A stretch of 64,000 nucleotides of DNA from Cephalopachus bancanus (taxonomy: Eukaryota > Chordata > Mammalia > Primates > Tarsiidae). Positions 48,958 through 61,648 of the stretch are shown piece after piece. Position 1 is the stretch's first letter, and each line of letters starts with the position of its first letter. The stretch lies in contig JAPVLO010000518.1 of the NCBI GenBank assembly GCA_027257055.1, positions 1,674,001 through 1,738,000 on the forward strand, in the 5' to 3' direction. Under the pieces are notes generated by a model. The model had not been told where the DNA came from and ran no database searches. It saw only the letters and a list, made by a program, of their open reading frames with translations. Both the position numbers and the translations under genes were made by a program.

Positions 48958-49492
48958 CTATTAGATATATTATTACTTTTTGCCTTACTCAAATAAATCC
49001 CATTCATACTCTGTTCTATAACCACCATTTCCATAATTGTCTGGTACTAGCAATAATATTTGTATGCATCAATGTTTATTATTAATCTTTTTTTTTCCTT
49101 TTTCCCCCTAACCTCACAAATTTAGAGCTTGGGAACCATTAATTCTTTTGTGTGACTTTTCTATTCCTGAGTTTTTAAAATTCTGCTTAACTTTTTAACT
49201 GACTGAATTTTATTGTCAAAAAATCTTTGCTATTTTCATTGTTCTGAAAATTTTATCATGGATGCACATTTCTTTAATTCTTTCATGTTGGAGAATGTCT
49301 GCTTTTATCTTTATACTTGAATGATGTTTTGTCTAAGACTAATATTGTTGGGTTGTATTTTCATTTTCTCAGAATTTTAAAAATATTGTTCCATTATGTA
49401 CTTGAATTAAATGTTTTAGAGACATCTGAAGCAAGCCAGATTTTTTTACCATCCTTAAATGTGGCTTGCTTTATCTGTCTGAATACCTGAAA
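48958..49492. other. Intergenic, nothing recognised
   Basis: T-rich unique sequence between Alus. Confidence 0.5.
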
Positions 49493-49784
49493 TTTTTTTT
49501 TTTTTTTTGAGTTGGAGTCTCACTCTGTTGCCCAGACTGGAGTGTAGTGGCCGCTCCCAGCCACTGCAGCCTCAACCTGCTGGGCTCCGGTGATCCTTCT
49601 GCTTCACCCTTCCAAGTAGCTGGAACTACAGGCGCGTGCTACCACACCCGGCTAATTTTTTGATTTATTGTAGAGATGAGGTCTCGCCTGCCCAGGCGGG
49701 TCTTGAACCTGCGGGCTCAGGCAATCCACTCACCTCAACCTCCCAAGGCGCGGGATTACAGGTTGAGCCACTGAACCCGGCTCT
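49493..49784 (-). mobile_element. Alu
   Basis: Target duplication CTGAAATTTTTTT; deletion allele TCTCGCCTGCCCAGG, a 4-nt variant. Confidence 0.95.
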
Positions 49785-50269
49785 GAAATTTTTTTCAATT
49801 CTTGAAGTTAACCAGGCTATATATTAGTGTTGAGTAATTTTTGTGTCTGATATATTTTTCAGAAGGATATGCACGAGGATGTTAGTGCACTTTTGTTACC
49901 ATCTAGTATTACAGCCACAGAACTGTTCAAGTCTTTGAATGATTACATATCAGGAAAACAAACTGGTCATTTTGTGTCAGTACATGCACAGAGCACCTGC
50001 CTTGACTGGACAGCATTCTGGTTTTACTACTTAGGACAAAGAGGTCGCTCCTGAATGTGAATCTTTGCACTGTGTCTGCCATAGAGAAATATTGGCTAGC
50101 CGAAAATGTCACCTGAACTTAACAATGTTTTGCAGGATGTTATTAAAATTATCAACCACATTAATGTACATGACCTTAACTCACATCTGTTTGCACCGCT
50201 CTGTGAGGAGATGGATGAAGAGCACATATATCTTCTCTTATACACAGAATTGAGATGGCTTTTTTTAAA

Positions 50270-50675
50270 GGTATTTATTTATTTATTTATTTTTATTTTT
50301 TTGAGTTGGAGTCTCACACTGTCACTCAGACTGGAGTGCAGTGGCCGCTCCCGGCCACCGTAGCCTCGACCAGCTGGGCTCCGGAGATCCTTCCACCTCA
50401 GCCTTCTGAATAGCCGGAATTACAGGATCGCACTGGCCACTCCTGGCTATTGCAGCCTCGACCTGCTGGGCTCCAGTGATCCTTCTGCCTCCGCCTTCCA
50501 AGTAGCCGGAATTACAGGCATGTGCTACCACGCCCGGCTGATTTTTTGATTTATTGTAGAGATGAGGTCTCACCAAGTTGCCCAGGCGGGTCTCGAACCG
50601 CGGGCTCAGGCAATCCACTCACCTCAGCCTCCCAAACCGCGGGATTACAGGCTGAGCCACTGAGCCCGGAGAGAT
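50270..50675 (-). mobile_element. Alu with internal partial duplication
   Basis: The right monomer recurs: after CCGGAATTACAGG the text jumps to ATCGCACTGGCCACTCCTGG and repeats the GCAGCCTCGACC...CCGGAATTACAGG segment before the left monomer. Inserted in the hAT pseudogene; GAGATGGCTTTTT flanks it. Confidence 0.93.
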
Positions 50676-50678
50676 GGC

Positions 50679-50895
50679 TTTTTTTTTTTTGAGTTGGAGT
50701 CTCACTCTGTCACCCAGACTGGAGTGCAGTGGCCGCTCCGGCCACCGCAGCCTCGCCCTGCTGGGCTCCGGCGATTCTTCCGCCTCAGCCTTCCGAGTAG
50801 CCGGAATTACAGGCATGCGCTACCACGCCTGACTGATTTTTTTATTTATTGTAGAGATGAGGTCTCGCTGCCCAGGCGGGTCTCGAACCCGCAGG
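50679..50895 (-). mobile_element. Alu, younger subfamily, 5'-truncated
   Basis: Stops at TCTCGAACCCGCAG; inserted in the target duplication of the preceding Alu. TTTTTTAAAGGTAGATCACT of the pseudogene resumes after it. Confidence 0.93.
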
Positions 50896-51785
50896 TTTTT
50901 TAAAGGTAGATCACTGGACAGACTTTTTGAGTTACGGGAGTTGCTCCAGAGATTTCTTTTAGAGAAACAGTCACCACTGGCAGCACATTTCAGTGACACA
51001 GAATGGGTAGCAAAACTTGTTTACTTGTGTGACATATTCAACTTGCTCAATGAATACAAGCAAGCACATAAATCTGTCACTTCAGGGGAAAATGACAACT
51101 GTGTTAAAACTGGCAGATAAAGAGGCTACATTCAAAGCCAAACTGGAATTATGAGGGCGATGAGTGAACATTCAGATTTTTGACATGTTGCAAACATTAG
51201 CAGAGATTCTGAGACTGTCAGAGCCTTCTTTCACTCAGCTGGTGCATGATCACTTATCTCAGTTTTCAAAAGAGTTTAAGCATTACCTCCCAACACAAAA
51301 GACCCTGAAATGGGAAGGAATAGATCTGCTACTCATTTGTGAATAAACCAAGTGTATAGACTTTGTGCTAGGAGGGGAACAACTGCTTGAGATTGGAAAT
51401 GACAGTGGCTTTAATAGTATGTTTGAGATAACTTCAAATCTCCCTGCGTTCTGGGTTAAAGTCAAGGAGGAATATCCTGAAATTGCTTTCTTCCATTTCC
51501 AACATCCTGTCTTTGTGAAGCAAGGTTTTTTGCAGTGACAGCAACCAAAACAAGATTACAGAGTAGACTGGACATAAGCAACACAGTTTGGGTGTCACCA
51601 TCTGCTATCACCTCCAAATAGAACAACTCAGGGCTCCTACTGATTCTACATTATGGTGAGTTGTATAATTATTTCATTATATGTTACATTGTAATAATAA
51701 TAGAAATAAAGTGCACAATAAATGTAATACACTTGAATGATCTCGAAACCATCTACCCCCCTGGTCCATGGTAAAAGGACAGACC

Positions 51786-52834
51786 GAGAGTGGAAAGCCA
51801 TTTTTCCTCTTGTTCTTAAACCCCGACACAATGAGGAGAAAGTAGAAGCTATGCTTTCGGAGAAATGCACACTTTTGGTATAATTAACTTTACTGACTTT
51901 GTGTTTTCAGAAACAGACTTCCATGTTTCAAAGGTATCTTATAGTGGCAATCAAGCTTGCCTGAAGTAAAGGGAATTTACAGGGCTTAGGCGTCATGCAT
52001 TGGGCAAGGACTGTAAAAGTCATGAAACTTGTAATTACAAAAGTTACAACCACTCAGAGGGAGAGCAGGTGGGGATTCGATCTTCCAGTAAATTGGGCAC
52101 TATCTATTGGGAAGCCAAGGATCCCCCGAAGTTACCCACTGGGAATGCCTGGGAGATAGGGGGATGTACACCCTCCAGTAGGTCTAAGGAATGTCATTTG
52201 GGAAAGTGTAGGAGAATTAGAATCCTTGTCACGCCCTTCTCTAGGGGCTATGATAATGTGGGCAGACATTAAGGGTCTCTGTGTCACAGGTTCTGCAAGA
52301 CACCCACAGGTGGTCGATAAGGAAGTCACAGCAGCAGTCACAGCAGTCACATGCAATATCTCCAAGAGAAGGATTTAAACCAGGATTCTGGGGAGCTACT
52401 ATGCCACACTCACCTAGAGTGTAGGCCCACTCCCTGTCTGTGGGGGGTAAACTTTTCTTTCTTTCTTTCTTTCTTTTTTTGTTGCACTTTTTGTATAACT
52501 TTGTTTTGGAAGAGTTCCATAAGCATTAGGAACATACATAAAATGACACACCACTGTTGACAATGAAAAAAAAACAGTATTTGATCATTTCTAGCTTAAA
52601 AAAATTTTTTTTAAATGATTCAGTTAAAATAAAGAGAAATTTTAGGTATTTTAGCAAGTATCACCTTGCAGGATCACAATCACATTTAAGCCACTGTCTT
52701 TTCTTCTCTCACCTCTGTGTTGCAATTCTTTGCATCTACTCGGATCTCTGGGTTCCTGGCACGCACCTCCGGCTTGCCAGCCCCAGCAGTGCTGTGAGCT
52801 TCTCTCTGCCTCTCCACCCTCACCCTGTCCGTCC
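51786..52834. other. Unrecognised 1-kb block between hAT parts
   Basis: Separates the main hAT body from a hAT-end-like segment. 52000-52430 is GC-richer with short open frames on both strands and repeated CACAGCAG; no match recognised. Confidence 0.4.
52455..52487. repeat. (TTTC)n microsatellite
   Basis: About six TTTC units followed by a T-run. Confidence 0.85.
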
Positions 52835-52900
52835 ATATCCTAACACAGGAAAAATTATCTTCCATAAAATCAGTCCCCAATGATGAAAAGGTTGGGGGCT
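52835..52900 (+). mobile_element. hAT terminal-end-like segment
   Basis: GAAAAATTATCTTCCATAAA followed by AGTCCCCAATGATGAAAAGG and TTGGGGGCTACTGC resembles the end of hAT elements (complement of CAGNGGTCCCCAACC). It may be the displaced end of the element at 49862-51785, or a separate copy. Confidence 0.5.
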
Positions 52901-53754
52901 ACTGCATTGGCTTCATTCTCCAGTCACTCCAGAGATACTCTCTCCAAGCTGGCCAGCGCCCTTCTCTTTGCAAAATCCAGTTGCATATTGAAACTCTTTG
53001 TCTTCCTTTATTTTTGCAGAATTTAATACTGTGGGCCACACTTTTCTTCTTGCAACTTTCCTTCTCTTTCTGTGATACTTCTCTCCCCTGGTTCTTCTCC
53101 CATCTCTTTTCTGTTGTTTACTTGTGTTTTCTTTTAAAGGAAAAATAAGAAGATGACCATAAAGTACTTAGCACATTACCTGCACACAAAAAGTGTTCAG
53201 TCAGCATGTTATTATTGTCGCTATTGATATTAATGTTACTAGCTGCTAACATTTGAGGCATTAATATCAGTTAGACAGATGAAGGGTGAGGAGGTAGAGA
53301 GGGCAGACTTCTAGAGCAGAAGCAGCAGCACTCAGGTAAAAATAGGGGATGAGTAGGTAGACTCAAGTGTCTGAGGACTACAGAGTTTGAAGTGGTATTG
53401 TGTGCTGCTTGTGGTGAGGATTTGGGACAAGCAAGGAAGGCAGGAGACCATAGCCAGTCTACTTGAGACCTTGTGGTTGGCATCTAGTCCTAGAAGCTAT
53501 CAGGTGAGACCTATGTTCAGCATTAAGAACTGGAGGGATGTGGTGAAATATGCAGTTAGGGGTCGGGAGGATGGAGAGGCTAGTGAGGGTAAGACTTGGG
53601 TGAACTGGAAACAGAGAGACTAGTTACTGAAAGGAGGTACCTATAGAAACCTAGAATAAGCTTAGTTCACATTTTGCCTCAGTATAACCATTTGTGCTTT
53701 GACTGGCATGCTTTGAATCTAGCATAGGTTAGACATCAATAAATTTCCAATAGG
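52901..53754. other. Intergenic, old-repeat-like
   Basis: 52901-53120 pyrimidine-rich and 53280-53640 purine-rich text, similar in kind to the old repeats in the DNAJC2 introns. Confidence 0.4.
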
Positions 53755-54350
53755 CAGGTTTTAGGAGACATTCAGACATCCTACTGCAGAGTGACAGCCT
53801 ACCCCACCCCCTCAGCAAATTCCCATCAGATGCAAGACAAGGACAGAGCTATAGAAATGATAATAGACCACCTTTTAGTCAAGGAGTTTGTGGATTGCAA
53901 ATGTCTGGCAAGTCTCTTGCAGGAAAATCCCCTCCCCTTGTGTCTTTCCATTTAACCCAACACCATGGCAGCAATCATGTGACTAAACCATCCATCTGCC
54001 TGCTGTCCATCACCTGACGTCAGAACCAGTGCTTACCTGCCCCTTCGTAATGACATGGAGCAGACCACCACCCAATCACCTTAATGACCTTCCCCAAGGG
54101 AAATGGTTAAAAGGAGTCAACCACAAGCAACAAGTCGCCATTGACTTGCTAAGCTATGTTGTAGCCATGTGCTCTTTGAGCTTTGGGCCCTTCTCCTACC
54201 TCGGTAGGTGAATCACCTCTTTCTCTCTCTTTCTAATTTACTTTCTAAATAAACTGTATTTTCTAATCTCGCTTCTGTGCAGTTCTTTGCATCTTTCATG
54301 TAGCATCGGATTGCATACCAGACACCCCACACCCCCAGTGGGCCTAACAT
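53755..54350 (+). mobile_element. LTR-like block, + orientation
   Basis: AATAAA at 54248-54253 is followed by a short GC-richer segment ending CCTAACA near 54350, with a TGGAAGCCCAGCTGGG stretch after it that could be a primer-binding site. CCACCCAATCACC at 54067 is CAAT-like. The left border is uncertain. Confidence 0.45.
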
Positions 54351-54372
54351 TCTGGAAGCCCAGCTGGGCGAG

Positions 54373-54756
54373 TGAAAGACGGTGGCGCACAGTGAGACTC
54401 AACACCCGTTAAGGCCAAGAGATTTAATGGGTCGAACGCAGTGGCTACAGGACCTGAGGGTCAGACTGTAGCCCCGAGGCAAGGGCGTGGTGGCTTTTAC
54501 AGGGGCTTAGGGTGACCTGTCTGCCGTCTATAGGTCAGCTGGCAGAGTTCCATCCAGGTTGGTGGGTTTTTCACGGGCGCGGGAAAAGGTGAGCCAGACT
54601 GTGGAAGAACCCGGAAGGTGCCGTTTCAGATGCCCCCTTTGTTTGCCGGGTCGCCATTTTAGGCTGGGGGGCCAAGTTTAGGCCCCTTTCCAGGAAAGGG
54701 AGGTGATATGGTTCTACTTGTGGCTGGCAGTGGCCCTTCAGAGAGTATGCCCTAAC
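54373..54756 (-). mobile_element. LTR-like block, - orientation
   Basis: On - it starts TGTTAGGGC and ends CTTTCA. An ATTAAA lies about 60 nt before the end, and the GC-rich U3-like part has AAATGGCGACC. No target duplication is visible. Confidence 0.45.
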
Positions 54757-54837
54757 ATTTTTGGAGGTCCCACTTGAGAGGACAGTAATAAAGTAAGTTA
54801 AGAGCATGCTATAACCCAATAAATATGTAATCGGCTT

Positions 54838-55328
54838 GTGGACAATAGCACAGCCATTTTTAGTTTTTAGTTTTCTGTCTTAAAACATAACCTGTAACTG
54901 TTTAAAGTTCCAGTTATGGGAAAAACTGCAAAGCTCCAGTTATTCTTCCCTTATCTCACTTTCCCCTTAGCAACAACCAATCAGGTGCCAGGGGGTAATC
55001 ACCTAAGTTTCCAGATGTCTCTGCAACTTCCCTAGCTAGTGGACCAAGGTCAGCCCGAGTCAGGCTAGCCAATCCTCCACGATTAAGCTGACCACCAGAG
55101 GAACTACCCAATTAAATGGTAACAAAACTGGAAAGCCCCCCAAACTCCTCCCTTTGTGTAAAAGCATAAAAGGCATCTGCTTAAGGAAATCAGAGCCTCT
55201 GAATGTACTCCGCTGTGTCGGTTGTCGACAGAGGTCCAGGCTCGAGCTTGTAAATAAAGACCCTCTTGAACTTTCATCGGAATTGGCTCTTGGTGGTCTC
55301 TCGGATTGAACTTTCGGCCACTACACAC
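54838..55328 (+). mobile_element. Class I (gammaretroviral-type) solo LTR, + orientation
   Basis: CAACCAATCAGG (CAAT), GCATAAAAGGC (TATA), AATAAAGACCC (polyadenylation signal) and the end CTACACA occur in correct order and spacing for a gammaretroviral LTR. It starts near TGTGGACA. No internal viral genes are adjacent. Confidence 0.65.
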
Positions 55329-56226
<898 letters not shown>

Positions 56227-56523
56227 CTTTTTTTTTTTTTTTTTTTGAGTTGGAGTCTCACCCTGTCGCCCAGACTGGAGTGCAGTGGCTGCTCCCGGCC
56301 ACCGCAGTCTCAACCTGCTGGGCTCCGACGATCCTTCCGCCTCAGCCTTCTAAGTAGCTGGAACTACAGGCACGCGCTACCACACCTGGCTAATTTTTTG
56401 ATTGATTGTAGAGATGAGGTCTCACCAAGTTGCCCAGGCATGTCTCGAACCTGCAGGCTCAGGCAATCCACTCACCTCAGCCTCCCAAGGTGTGGGATTA
56501 CAGGATAAGCCACTAAGCCTGGC
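56227..56523 (-). mobile_element. Alu
   Basis: Target duplication ATGTATTGACATCTT. Confidence 0.96.
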
Positions 56524-56889
56524 ATGTATTGACATCTTAAAGAGCTTCAAATATGTGTTCTGGACCAATGTTGGTGAAAACTCACACACTAGGTTCAGAA
56601 GATAGTGATCTCCTGGAAAGTGGGTATAACACACTGTACGTCTTTCAACTTTGTTGTGTAATGTAGATAGTATTTCACCAGTTCACTCAGATGGAGACCA
56701 TGCACACTAGACCTACAAGGTGTAAAGCCAACACCTAGACTATCTAATTTTATCTCATATCTTTAGTATCACCTTGCTATAGCAGAATGTGGCAAATGAT
56801 CAAATATATTTCTTGTATGATTGAGTGAATGAATGCAGAAATACATGAGTAACTGCTTCAGGGTCAGCAGTTGGCCCTATGGCAATCAC

Positions 56890-57386
56890 TTGGGATGACA
56901 AATTGTCTCTCTCCCACTAACCCTGTGACAGAAAGGGGGTTGGTAGCAGTTAAAGGTATTTCCTTTTGAAAGCCAAGCAGCAAGCTTTAAAGACCTGCCA
57001 GGCCAGTTTTGTTTGAAAAAGCCAAATGGCCAAAGACTGATGGCTGTCATGGAAATACAAAAGAGCAACTAATTCACAGACTTATCCAAAACCCCTCTTT
57101 TGAAGTTGACAGTTTACAATCCTACTGGCCCTGTGGTTCCTAGAGACCTTTTTTTCTTTGAAAAATCTGATTTTTCTGAACTCAACATCGTAAATTCCAA
57201 AGAACATATGTAATCACTCAACGACCCCCTTCCTTACCTAAACGAAGGTATAAGACCCCACTTCTCCCCTTCTGGGGGGCTCTACCTGGATGCATTAGCC
57301 CATTGAGCCTGCCGGCAAGTGTAATAAAATTGCCATTTCCTATAATAGTCTTGGTGTCACGACCTCTTTATTTTCCTGCTACATCA
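56890..57386 (+). mobile_element. LTR-like block, + orientation
   Basis: GGTATAAGACCCC (TATA) at about 57247, AATAAAATTGCC (polyadenylation signal) at about 57323, then TGGTGTCACGACC and an end near CTACATCA. Start uncertain. Confidence 0.55.
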
Positions 57387-57699
57387 CAGCACTGGGACTG
57401 TGGAGGACTGTGTGGCTTTGACTTTTTAAAACTTTTCCTGGCAGAGGGTGTGGTCCTGAAATTCACTCCTCTGAATAATTGTGATTCTTTAAAAAAAAAA
57501 AAAAAGTAAAAGAAAAAAGAATGGGCTCCCTGTTGGCATTTTGACCACAGAGTGTGGGGGGCCAACCCCTGCAGAGAGATTTAGAGGGTCCCTGGAAGAT
57601 GTGGTGGTGTTGGCGATTATTCTGGAGAAAAAAAGCGAAAGAAAGAGAGAAATGCAGGAGAAAGAAAGAAACTGAACTCTGTCTAGTGCAGAAGCTGGT

Positions 57700-57745
57700 T
57701 CTGTAGGATAGATATTAAAAGAAAGAAAAAGAAAGAAAGAAAATG
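57700..57745. repeat. AAAG-rich simple repeat
   Basis: Imperfect (AAAG)n within the LTR-like block; purine-rich from 57620 on. Confidence 0.8.
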
Positions 57746-57830
57746 GACAACTGTTCAACAAATTGAGCAGAAGCCATTTATTGGAAGTTACAGTGGGTAT
57801 TTATCCCCAAATTTTACACAGACAGTCTCA

Positions 57831-58120
57831 CAAGTCTTTCACGTGAACACAAAGCCAGGTGCAGGAGCGGCGTCCCCCACCCACCAGGTGTTTCCTCAGG
57901 CATGAAGAAGAACAATCCCAATTAAATCACAAAACTTTTACATGAACACAAAGCCAGGTGAATGAGGGGCATCCCTCTCCCACCAGGTGTTTCCTCGAGT
58001 ATGAGGAAGGGCAATCCCAATTAAATCACAAGACATTTACATGAACATAGAGCCAGGTGGATGAGGGGCGTCCCCCATGCACCAGGTGTTTCCCCAAGCA
58101 TGAGGAAAGAGGATCCCAAA
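57831..58120. repeat. 99-bp tandem repeat, three copies
   Basis: The anchor GAACAC(A/T)AAGCCAGGTG-like text recurs at 57845, 57944 and 58043, exactly 99 bp apart. Each unit holds CACCAGGTGTTTCC and the first two CAATCCCAATTAAATCACA. Confidence 0.95.
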
Positions 58121-58450
58121 ACTATCTCACTGTTCCTCATGCTTTGTCAATATTCCTCAAAAGCAATACAAAAATTCTAATATCATATTATTCTAATAAT
58201 CAATAACTTTTGAAACTTATGCATACACAACACCTAATGACCAACCTAAATCCCAATTACTCTCTATTTTATGCTAATTTTACCTACATTATAGAAACTC
58301 TCAACCATAGCCCAAACCAGTCCTAAAGAATGTGGCCCAGTCAAAAGATCACATTGGGCCCTTAGGAATGTGCCCCAGCCCAAAGTTCATGCTGGGCTGT
58401 TTCTAGTAACTCTAGATAACTATCTATATTATTAAAGTTGAAACAGCACT

Positions 58451-59310
58451 TTATATGTATATACTAATTCTACAAATATACTTTTAAAAAATCTTATAAA
58501 GAAACTTGTACCATATTAAAGGCTCCCAAAAGTGACCTGAGTTTGAATTATGCTAAGTTTAAAGCCATAACCACAGTCTGGGAAAAACGGGAACAATGGA
58601 CTCCTAAAGTAAGCCATGCCTGTCGTACTCTCAGAGCTTCATGCTTTGATCATCAAAGTCCCTGCTAGTGGGACATGCCAAACAGTAAAGAAAGGAAGAG
58701 GGAATGGGCCATCAGCTCCTGAACTCATCCTAGTGGTTTCAGGTCCACAGCCCACCTGGATCCCTAACGCTCAGGCAGGCCTCCACTGCCAGCTCCCAAA
58801 AACAGAGATTTAGCTTTGTGGTATACTTCCTACGACTGTGAAACTCATTGTTTGTGAAACACCCTCAGGGACATTGAAGCTGAGATATATTTCAGCTCTA
58901 TAAGGCGTAAAAAGAAAGCTATTTTTATCTCTCACAATGCCTATATTTTTGTTTTTTGTTTTTCAAGTACTACTCCTTTGTAAGGATCTACCAATCATTT
59001 TATTTCTTTCACAGGTGTGTGCTTACACTCAGGACTGCTGAAGCATAGTGGGACTTGGCTTATACCAAATAGTGCAGTTGTTTTCATAATGAAGCGACTG
59101 TCACAGCCTACAGAGATGTGATGATGCATATCAATTTACTAGCTGCTAACTGGAATGCCTCAGCCTCCTTTATTCTTTGTGTGAAGGAGACCTGGCCTTC
59201 CTGGAGTCCAAGGCCAAGTTGGAGGACCTTTGGAAAGCTCCCACTGCCCACAGGGCCTGGCCTTGTCCTTTGCCATGTTGGATCTGTTTGTCCATTTTCT
59301 TGTCAAAATT
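58451..59310. other. Intergenic, nothing certain
   Basis: 58500-58860 may still belong to the LTR-like block at 57553; 58860-59310 unrecognised. Confidence 0.4.
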
Positions 59311-59377
59311 CTCTGTAGATTGGGCTAATCTTATTCACCACTGTGTTCTTAGTGATTCTCTGTAGATTGGACTAATC
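59311..59377. repeat. 47-bp local duplication
   Basis: CTCTGTAGATTGGGCTAATC begins at 59311 and again (one change) at 59358; the text after GGGCTAATC resumes after the Alu at 59663. Confidence 0.8.
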
Positions 59378-59662
59378 TTTTTTTTTTTTTAGTTGGAGTC
59401 TCACTCTGTCACCCAGACTGGAGTGCAGTGGCCGCTCCTGACCACCGCAGCCTCGACCTGCTGGGCTCCGGCGATCCTTCCACCTCAGACTTCCAAGTAG
59501 CTGGAACTACAGGTGTGCGCGACCATGCCCGGCTAATTTTTGACTTGTAGAGATAAGGTCTTGCCAAGTTGCCCAGGCGGGTCTTGAACCCGCGGGCTCA
59601 GGCAATCCACTCACCTCAGCCTCCCAAAGCGCTGGGATTACAGGCTGAGCCATCAAGCCCAA
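59378..59662 (-). mobile_element. Alu inserted in a locally duplicated segment
   Basis: Flanked by GATTGGACTAATC / GATTGGGCTAATC. Confidence 0.95.
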
Positions 59663-59957
59663 CGATTGGGCTAATCTTATTCACCAATGTATCCTTAGTG
59701 TCTTTGAAGGTGCCTGACACTTAGTAGGGGCCTAATAAATACATGAAGTGAAGCCAGGACAAATTCTTGGTCCTGCTACCTTAGTATAGCATCTGACACA
59801 TAAGAGAAACTCAGCAAATTTTTTAAATGAATACATGAATGTATATATATTATTTCAAATGTTCTCTATTTCAGTGAAACAGAATAAAGACCTGCTTCTT
59901 AAAGAAAGAATGAAGAAGATACTTTATTTCTGTAGTAGTATGAAGAGAACATTTTTC

Positions 59958-60250
59958 TTTTTTTTTTTTGAACTGGAGTCTCACTCTGTTACCCAGACTG
60001 GAGTGCAGTGGCCGCTCCCGGTCACCACAGCCTCGACCTGCTGAGCTCCGGTGATCCTTCCACCTCAGCCTTCCAAGTAACTGGAACTACAGGCATGCAT
60101 TACCACGCCCGGCTAATTTTTTTTTTAATTTATTGTAGAGATGAGGTCTCACCAAGTTGCCCAAGTGGGTCTCGAACCCGCAGGCTCAGGCAATCCACTC
60201 ACCTCAGCCTCCCAAAGTGTGGGACTACAGGCTGAGCCACCAAGCCCAGC
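59958..60250 (-). mobile_element. Alu
   Basis: Target duplication GAGAACATTTTTCT. Confidence 0.96.
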
Positions 60251-60505
60251 TGAGAACATTTTTCTATAATTTTAAGTGTTTTTGTGGCTTAGAGGAAAAA
60301 GGCATTTTTAAGTTTAGCTACCTTTTATAATCCCAGTATAGATTATTATTGTGATTATTTGTAGCATTATGTACTTCACTGGTTTATCAAATGATAGGAC
60401 CCCTATACTTTACTGGGCAATCTTACATCTCTCTAGGTCAGTAGCAAGGTTATCTACATATTATTAAGGAAGATTCAAGGCCAGTTATTAAAAAAGGGTA
60501 AGATT

Positions 60506-60800
60506 GGCCGGGTTCAGTGGCTCAGCCTGTAATTCCAGCACTTTGGGAGACCGAGGTGAGTGGATTGTCTGAGCCCGTGGGTTTGAGACCTGCCTGGGCA
60601 ACTTTTGCCAGACCTCATCTCTACAATAAAGCAAAAATTAGCTGGGTGTGGTAGCGTGCACCTGTAGTTCCAGCTACTTGGAAGGCTGAGGCGGAAGGAT
60701 CGCCGGAACCCAGCAGGTTGAGGCTGCGGTGGCCGGGAGCAGCCACTGCATTCCAGTCTGGGCAACAGAGTGAGACTCCAACTCCAAAAATAATAATAAT
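60506..60800 (+). mobile_element. Alu
   Basis: Complete dimer; tail (AAT)n. Confidence 0.95.
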
Positions 60801-61648
60801 AAATAAATCATCACATACCTGTGAGTTCACAGCATTTCATAGACTCTGGTCTCTTTTCCCACCACTGAGGCAAGTAGGCCAAGAGTATGAAGTACTCTGC
60901 TTTCAGGCAAGTTGCAGCGTTTGGCATACCAGCAATTAAAAAAATATATTTTATGATTTCAACCAAAAGATATGCCAGATCTCTGTTGCTGGCAAATATT
61001 AGGACTTTCTGAATCTAACAACAGTATTTATTAAGAGCTTTTTCCTCATTATTCAATGTTTTGTGTATTTTTATTGTGATGTTTCTTTTAATAGTTTTAA
61101 GCTTATAAATTCTGAAGTCTAGCATCTGAGAAGTTGCTTCCCAGATTTATGTGATTTTGGGCACTAAAATGGAATTTGTTTATAACTGAGATCTTGAGGT
61201 TCTTACAAGTGGTTAGTGATGTAATTCCAGGGTTCTAGTGATAATAAATTGACAATATTTATCCTTTGATGTCTATTAGATGGCATTACACGGCCAGCAT
61301 CCACTCTCCTGTTTGAAAGAGATAGAAGTCAGTCAGATTGTGTTACTATGGGAAAGAAAAACAAGCACAAGACAGGATTTACCTATACGAACTAGACAAG
61401 AGAGTCCAAATCCAATCCTTCAGAAAGTCAACCGTGTGGTTTGCTAAATGATGTGGAAAAAGCAATGCTGTTCCTTGTCCAAGTAAAGTACCAGACTGCT
61501 CTAATAGGAATTACTATTGGTAAGAGATGAGCCAGAACAGTTTATTTACAAGTTTTCCGCATATCCATAGCATTTCATTTATTCTAGGATAATATTTAGG
61601 TCTGAATGCATGCAAGAGTAGATATAGTTTGTTTCAACTTGTAAAGTT
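60801..61648. other. Intergenic, nothing recognised
   Basis: Unique sequence between Alus. Confidence 0.5.

Larger units (their letters stand above)
49862..51785 (+). pseudogene. hAT-superfamily transposase-derived pseudogene, split by Alus
   Basis: Protein-level relics in several frames: MHEDVSALLLPSSITATELF, a segment with HCVCHREILASRK, then SPELNNVLQDVIKIINHI, CEEMDEEHIYLLLYTELRW, then after two Alus GRSLDRLFELRELLQRFLLE and HFSDTEWVAKLVYLCDIFNL, and lastly FWVKVKEEYPEIA, which begins the hAT C-terminal dimerisation region. This order is that of Charlie/Buster-type hAT transposases and their domesticated relatives (ZBED5/SCAND3 type). Several frameshifts and stops plus Alu insertions at 50270-50895 show it is dead. 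The sequence around 51740-51780 (CTGGTCCATGGTAAAA) resembles the 3' untranslated end of such elements. Old transposon copy or retrocopy of a domesticated gene cannot be decided. Confidence 0.8.
57553..58450 (-). mobile_element. LTR-like block with long R/U5 and U3 tandem repeats, - orientation
   Basis: Read on -, it ends GGCCCCCCACA; AATAAA lies near 57780; three 99-bp repeats lie in what would be U3. The long segment between signal and end (about 225 bp) recalls betaretrovirus-like LTRs. The right border is a guess. Confidence 0.45.

Noticed and set aside
52000..52272. Possible small gene (90-codon frame)
   Set aside because: Cys/Ser/Lys composition without recognisable domain, no splice or promoter context, inside an insertion in a dead transposon.
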